From the NCBI GenBank assembly GCA_945902805.1, contig CAMDMZ010000006.1, positions 84,302 through 148,301 on the forward strand: 64,000 nucleotides of DNA. The letters are read 5' to 3'. The stretch comes from Propionivibrio dicarboxylicus (GTDB lineage: Bacteria; Pseudomonadota; Gammaproteobacteria; Burkholderiales; Rhodocyclaceae). A model generated the notes under the pieces. It worked only from the letters and a program-made list of their open reading frames with translations. It was not told where the DNA came from and made no database searches. Made by a program: the position numbers and the translations under genes. Below, piece after piece: positions 63,938 to 64,000 of this stretch (positions within the stretch are counted from its first letter, which is position 1; the number at the start of each line of letters is the position of its first letter).

Positions 63938-64000
63938 ATGGGAATCAACAAGGTGCAGTTTCAGAAGGGATTGTCGATGACACAGTTCATGGAGCAGTAC
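63938..64000 (+). CDS. IS1595 family transposase, N-terminal part (runs off window)
   Basis: ATG 63938 with AAGGAG six to seven bases before opens MGINKVQFQKGLSMTQFMEQY, 21 residues that closely match IS1595-type (DDE) transposase N-termini as I remember them, with the VQF-KGLSM core. The rest lies beyond the window. Confidence 0.75.
   Translation, partial: MGINKVQFQKGLSMTQFMEQY

Overview
The window is about 64 kb of gene-dense chromosome (roughly 60% G+C by eye) from a betaproteobacterium. Housekeeping synteny (leuA, pssA, ilvCHI facing a sigma factor-DUF3619-DUF3106-RDD block, lptGF divergent from pepA-holC) together with sat-aprBA, qmoAB-hdrCB, cytochrome c' and a CbbQ/CbbO pair points to a facultatively anaerobic sulfur-oxidising lineage near the Rhodocyclales/Nitrosomonadales (Sulfuritalea-like). 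The genus-level guess is inference.

Layout. 1-6.6 kb: wrbA tail, DUF2069, leuA, pssA and the ilvIHC operon. 6.7-15.6 kb: sigma factor block, lptGF, pepA, holC, purB and a periplasmic cytochrome c'. 15.6-21.8 kb: cytochrome b561, secF/secD/yajC and tgt/queA. 21.9-28.8 kb: alpha-amylase, a YjfB-like small protein, a SEL1-repeat caspase, a hybrid histidine kinase and a periplasmic solute-binding protein. 29-32 kb: a chromate-resistance block (MFS, ChrB C-terminal domain, ChrA). 32.1-46.2 kb, all minus strand: sat-aprB-aprA-YkgJ-cbbQ, a terminator, then an HTH-REC regulator, a REC-HATPase protein, a 1520-residue four-PAS hybrid kinase with HPt, and the VWA protein CbbO. 46.4-49.5 kb: M48 protease, moaC, ctaA. 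49.6-54.7 kb: qmoA-qmoB-hdrC-hdrB. 54.7-62 kb: methyltransferase, DUF3301, tRNA-Ser, mltF, serS, rarA, a GGDEF protein and an AhpD-like protein. 62.3-64 kb: a hybrid histidine kinase cut off at its phospho-accepting His motif next to the start of an IS1595-type transposase.

The metabolic core is the APS pathway. AprBA and Sat interconvert sulfite, APS and sulfate; QmoAB with HdrCB would exchange electrons between AprBA and the quinone pool or soluble carriers. A perfect FNR/ANR palindrome lies upstream of sat and a half-conserved one upstream of qmoA, suggesting shared oxygen control.

The most unusual signal is a dispersed element of about 27 bp (AAAAAGTCGGTGCTGG then CGGGACGGCGG) present in 15 copies, in both orientations. 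Eleven copies are in frame inside unrelated proteins, always in loops, linkers or ends, and read as [25 protein letters not shown] or RRLVSADF. It matches no repeat family I can name. No rRNA or CRISPR array was seen, and no gene-free stretch exceeds 300 bases (the longest, 62010-62296, holds one copy of the repeat and nothing else I can name).
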